Shown here: piece after piece, positions 61,377-64,000 of the stretch | Layout: each line of letters starts with the position of its first letter | How positions within the stretch are numbered: position 1 is the first letter of the stretch | Assembly (NCBI GenBank): GCA_964511495.1 | Contig: CAZEFT010000007.1 | Coordinates: 1 to 64,000, forward strand | Direction of reading: 5' to 3' | DNA: 64,000 nucleotides | From: Litorimonas sp964511495 | Lineage (GTDB): Bacteria > Pseudomonadota > Alphaproteobacteria > Caulobacterales > Maricaulaceae | Translations under genes and position numbers: made by a program | Notes under the pieces: model-generated | What the model saw: the letters and a program-made list of their open reading frames with translations, nothing else | Database searches by the model: none | What the model was told of the DNA's origin: nothing

Positions 61377-62255
61377 CTATTGATAGCCGGGATGTTGCAT
61401 CACATTGGATTTCGAACGGGCGAGCCAATCATCAGGCACAAAGAAATCAGCGGCGAGGGGGCCATCATATCCGGGTTGATTGTAGACAGAGAAGTCTTCA
61501 GTGCCGTTTTCCGCCAATATAAATTCATCAATGATAAATTGACCAGTCAGCTCTTTGGCGGATTGGGTCAAAACGCAATAGGCAGCATCGGCCATAATTT
61601 GCGGTGTTCGGCTCATCTTGGCCATAGAGTCTCCGCCGAGAACATTTCTCACCGCAGCTGTATCAATCGACGTCATGGGCCAGAGGGAGTTCACGGCAAT
61701 ACCGTCTTTTTCAAATTCCGCGCTCATACCTAATGTGCAAAGGCTCATGCCATATTTAGCCATTGTATAAGCCACGTGATTTTTGAACCATTTTGCACTC
61801 ATATCCAGAGGCGGCGCAATATTGAGGATGTGCGGGTTATCTGCTTGTTTCAAATGGGGTAGGCATTTTTGCGAAACTAAAAATGTCCCGCGGGCATTGA
61901 CTTGGTTCATCAAGTCATAGCGTTTGATGGGGGTGTTGGGCGTCGGAGTCAGAGAAATAGCCGACGCATTATTGATACAGATATCAATGCCGCCAAATTT
62001 TTCGACACAGGCATTGACGGCGGCATTCACAGCCTCTTCGTCCCGAATGTCGCAAATAACAGGTAAAGCTTGTCCGCCTGCTTCTTCGATCTCTTTCGCG
62101 GCCGTGTAAATCGTCCCTTCCAATTTGGGATGAGGTTCGGCTGTTTTGGCCGCGATGGCGACATTGGCCCCATCTGCGGCACATTTTTTTGCCATGGCCA
62201 GGCCGATTCCACGCGAACCACCGGACATAAAAATTGTTTTTCCTTTGAGGGACAT
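61377..62255 (-). CDS. SDR family oxidoreductase, HSDL2-like
   Basis: Short-chain dehydrogenase/reductase with TGxxxGxG-like SGGSRGIGLAMAKKCAADG, NNASA (here INNASAISL), and catalytic YTMAK (AYTMAKYGMSL). The extended LNIAPPLDMSAKWFKNHVAYTMAKYGMS wording is close to hydroxysteroid dehydrogenase-like 2 proteins. ATG 62255 has AAAGGTGAG upstream. It is the first gene of the four-gene operon; it precedes DUF1330 by 9 bases. Confidence 0.9.
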   Translation of the reverse strand: MSLKGKTIFMSGGSRGIGLAMAKKCAADGANVAIAAKTAEPHPKLEGTIYTAAKEIEEAGGQALPVICDIRDEEAVNAAVNACVEKFGGIDICINNASAISLTPTPNTPIKRYDLMNQVNARGTFLVSQKCLPHLKQADNPHILNIAPPLDMSAKWFKNHVAYTMAKYGMSLCTLGMSAEFEKDGIAVNSLWPMTSIDTAAVRNVLGGDSMAKMSRTPQIMADAAYCVLTQSAKELTGQFIIDEFILAENGTEDFSVYNQPGYDGPLAADFFVPDDWLARSKSNVMQHPGYQ

Positions 62256-62527
62256 AATCTCACCTTTTCTAAACCTTAACAAAACTATCGGCTTGGCGGG
62301 CGACGCTCAAGCAAAGAAGCCCCATGTTTTACCGTCACAATTGCATGGTTTTATGGGGAGTCTCTCAATTTGATACGTTTTACCAAGGCTTAGGGTTAAG
62401 GCTTCGAACAGGCTCTATTTACTAAAACTTATACTTATCAGCGTGTTAACGCCATTCTCAGGCATTTTTAAACATTTTGGCATAGGACCTGCATATCAAA
62501 AATATTAATCTTAGGGAGTTGGGGCTT
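62256..62527. promoter_or_regulatory. Divergent promoter region, SDR operon and barrel lipoprotein
   Basis: About 270 bases without a gene. No TGACAAG repeat was found here, unlike the AraC promoter. A GTTAAC and several TTAGGG/TTAAGG segments are seen near 62390-62445. The AGGGAGTTGGGG ribosome site precedes ATG 62528. Confidence 0.45.
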
Positions 62528-63328
62528 ATGCGTCATTTATTTTTAGCGGTGCCGATTGTGGCATTGTCGGGTTGTTCGTTTTTAACGGGCGGTGAAGGTT
62601 ACGGACACACATCTCACAATGATTGTTACAATTCATGTGGGTCTTCTTATTCCGTGTCTGACACAAGTTATTCAGAACCAGTTTACACACACTCCGGATC
62701 AACATCATATTCCGGTGGACATACAGCGTCCGGTACAGTCGTCACACCGACACCGAGCGTTTCTTATCACACACAAACTAATCACGGCGTCCAAGGCGCG
62801 TATCACGGTGGACATCATGGTCTACGCGGTATGCACAAGCCCAAGAAAACCGGTTACACATACGGCAATCTTGGCCTGAACTATTATGACGTTGATGATG
62901 GCGGCGTTGGTGTTGTAGGTCGTGTCGGTTATCAGTCAGCGGGAATTCTCGGTGCTGAACTTGAAGGTACTGTTGGTTTGAAAGATCAATCCTTCACACA
63001 AGGCGCAAATATCGTTTCAGGCGGTCAAGATTACTCAGCGGCTGCATTTGCTGTTGCTCGCATGCCTGTTGGTGACAAATTCTCCGTCCACGCTCGTGGT
63101 GGTTATCACTTAACGAATATTGACTCACAAGCGCGTAATGGTGCTGTTACAACATTGGCTTCCGATACAGTTGACGGCTTTGCCTATGGTGTTGGTGGTG
63201 AGTATATGTTGAGCGCTCGTGACTCTGTGCGTTTGGATTATACACGTTATGAGTATGATGAAACGATCAACGCCATTAATTATGACGCGGCTGACTCTAT
63301 TTCATTGGCTTATAATCGTCGTTTCTAA
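62528..63328 (+). CDS. Outer-membrane beta-barrel lipoprotein
   Basis: Signal peptide and lipobox LSGC, then a Ser/His/Gly/Tyr-rich low-complexity region with many repeats of SYSGG/HTxSG (about residues 20-100), followed by an eight-strand-like OmpA/OmpW-type barrel (GYTYGNLGLNYYDVDDGGVGVVGRVGYQ to SISLAYNRRF) with final aromatic terminus RRF. ATG 62528 is preferred to TTG 62519. Histidines in the linker could bind metals. Confidence 0.8.
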   Translation: MRHLFLAVPIVALSGCSFLTGGEGYGHTSHNDCYNSCGSSYSVSDTSYSEPVYTHSGSTSYSGGHTASGTVVTPTPSVSYHTQTNHGVQGAYHGGHHGLRGMHKPKKTGYTYGNLGLNYYDVDDGGVGVVGRVGYQSAGILGAELEGTVGLKDQSFTQGANIVSGGQDYSAAAFAVARMPVGDKFSVHARGGYHLTNIDSQARNGAVTTLASDTVDGFAYGVGGEYMLSARDSVRLDYTRYEYDETINAINYDAADSISLAYNRRF

Positions 63329-63354
63329 TCCGAGCGATTAAAACAATATAAAAA

Positions 63355-64000
63355 TTAAGCAGCAGGGGATTCCTCCTGCTGTTTCCACAAACGGGCGTAA
63401 AGCCCGTTTTTTTGTAACAGCGCGTCATGTGTACCCTGTTCGGCAATCTGGCCGTCTTCCAAAACCATAATCCGATCTGCATTCACAATCGTCGAGAGAC
63501 GATGCGCAATAACCAATGTGGTACGTCCTTTCGCGGCGCGGTCCAAAGCGGATTGAATCTCGCTTTCTGTCGTACTGTCGAGCGCAGACGTGGCTTCATC
63601 CAAGATCAAGATTGACGGATTTTTCAGCAAAGCACGCGCAATCGCGACACGTTGCTTCTCACCACCCGATAATTTGAGCCCTCTTTCCCCGACGACTGTG
63701 TCATAGCCTTGCGGCAATGATAAAATAAAATCGTGAATTTGCGCATCCTTGGCCGCCGCCTCGACTTCGGCTTGAGAGGCTCCTGGGTGGGCGTAACGAA
63801 TATTATAAAGGATGGAGTCGTTAAAGAGGACGGTATCCTGCGGGACGATGCCGATTAAGGCGCGGAGGCTCTCTTGAGTTATATCTCGAATGTCATGGCC
63901 ATCGATTTCAACGCGCCCTTCACTGATGTCATAAAAGCGGAAGAGGATACGAGACAAAGTCGATTTTCCGGCCCCTGTTGGGCCAACCACGGCCAAGGTC
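63355..64000 (-). CDS. ABC transporter ATP-binding domain, Atm1/HMT1 type (partial)
   Basis: C-terminal part of a half-transporter; the membrane domain and N-terminus lie beyond the window edge. Walker A VGPTGAGKST, Q-loop VPQDTVLFNDSILYNIRYAHPGA, signature LSGGEKQRVAIARALLK, Walker B ILILDEATSALD and H-loop IAHRLSTI. The LFNDSILYNIRYAHPG and GERGLKLSGGEKQR wording is typical of the Atm1/HMT1 exporters of Fe-S or glutathione-linked compounds. It converges on the barrel lipoprotein gene. Confidence 0.93.
   Translation of the reverse strand, partial: TLAVVGPTGAGKSTLSRILFRFYDISEGRVEIDGHDIRDITQESLRALIGIVPQDTVLFNDSILYNIRYAHPGASQAEVEAAAKDAQIHDFILSLPQGYDTVVGERGLKLSGGEKQRVAIARALLKNPSILILDEATSALDSTTESEIQSALDRAAKGRTTLVIAHRLSTIVNADRIMVLEDGQIAEQGTHDALLQKNGLYARLWKQQEESPAA

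Noticed and set aside
1..64000. tRNA, rRNA or CRISPR array
   Set aside because: No cloverleaf-sized conserved element in the gaps, no rRNA-like stretch and no regularly spaced identical repeats were seen by eye.

Overview
The window reads as one contiguous chromosome segment of an alphaproteobacterium, most likely a marine, stalked or dimorphic type near Hyphomonadaceae/Maricaulales. This is an inference from gene content: a class I (archaeal-type) lysyl-tRNA synthetase, the ftsE-ftsX-ydcF block, a TIGR02302/DUF4175 giant protein beside lysA, the tlpA/argH and small-lipoprotein/lysA neighbourhoods, a chorismate mutase plus prephenate dehydrogenase pair, and a CtrA-like box upstream of the ribonucleotide reductase. 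No rRNA, tRNA, CRISPR array, IS element or prophage was seen.

Layout. 0.2-10.2 kb: yidD-thrS, an ArnT-like lipid-linked sugar transferase divergent from a polyprenyl-phosphate sugar synthase, a c-di-GMP EAL protein with degenerate GGDEF, then methyltransferase-chorismate mutase-tyrC. 10.2-17.9 kb: ydcF-ftsX-ftsE, a zinc-ribbon membrane protein, TIGR02302 protein, lysA and its small lipoprotein. 17.9-22.0 kb: five genes of mostly unknown function, including two tandem secreted paralogues, sitting between the lipoprotein-lysA block and argH. 22.0-27.5 kb: argH divergent from tlpA, HNH nuclease, DUF547, SRPBCC, EF-hand and SpoIIAA-like proteins.

27.5-33.65 kb is an accessory-looking island: single unrelated genes (DUF6348-like, HCCA isomerase, DUF2262, TolB/TPR, DUF6624-like) on both strands, separated by long non-coding stretches carrying two families of dispersed degenerate repeats and AT-rich palindromes. 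It ends at an SPFH / ribbon-helix-helix / DUF4177 / DUF4177 operon.

35.2-49.8 kb is core again: a mannosyltransferase-like GT4, an orphan nrdA with candidate NrdR and CtrA boxes, an LpxR-like barrel, lysK, an S24 repressor, two tandem ammonium channels without glnK, DUF952-pyrD, and a MATE pump with a GNAT acetyltransferase. 49.9-57.5 kb: a winged-helix/membrane-protein operon divergent from a DUF2141 protein across a palindrome, ydbL-ynbE without an adjacent ydbH, a YgjP-type metallopeptidase, a large lipoprotein, a TMEM175-type channel and etfBA.

57.7-62.3 kb holds a four-gene operon (SDR, DUF1330, DUF2855, dienoyl-CoA-isomerase-like crotonase) next to an AraC regulator whose upstream region has four TGACAAG-type direct repeats at about 22-bp steps and a strong terminator hairpin that may end a small RNA. 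This is the most system-like unexplained locus. The window closes with a porin-like lipoprotein and the truncated 3' end of an Atm1-type ABC exporter.
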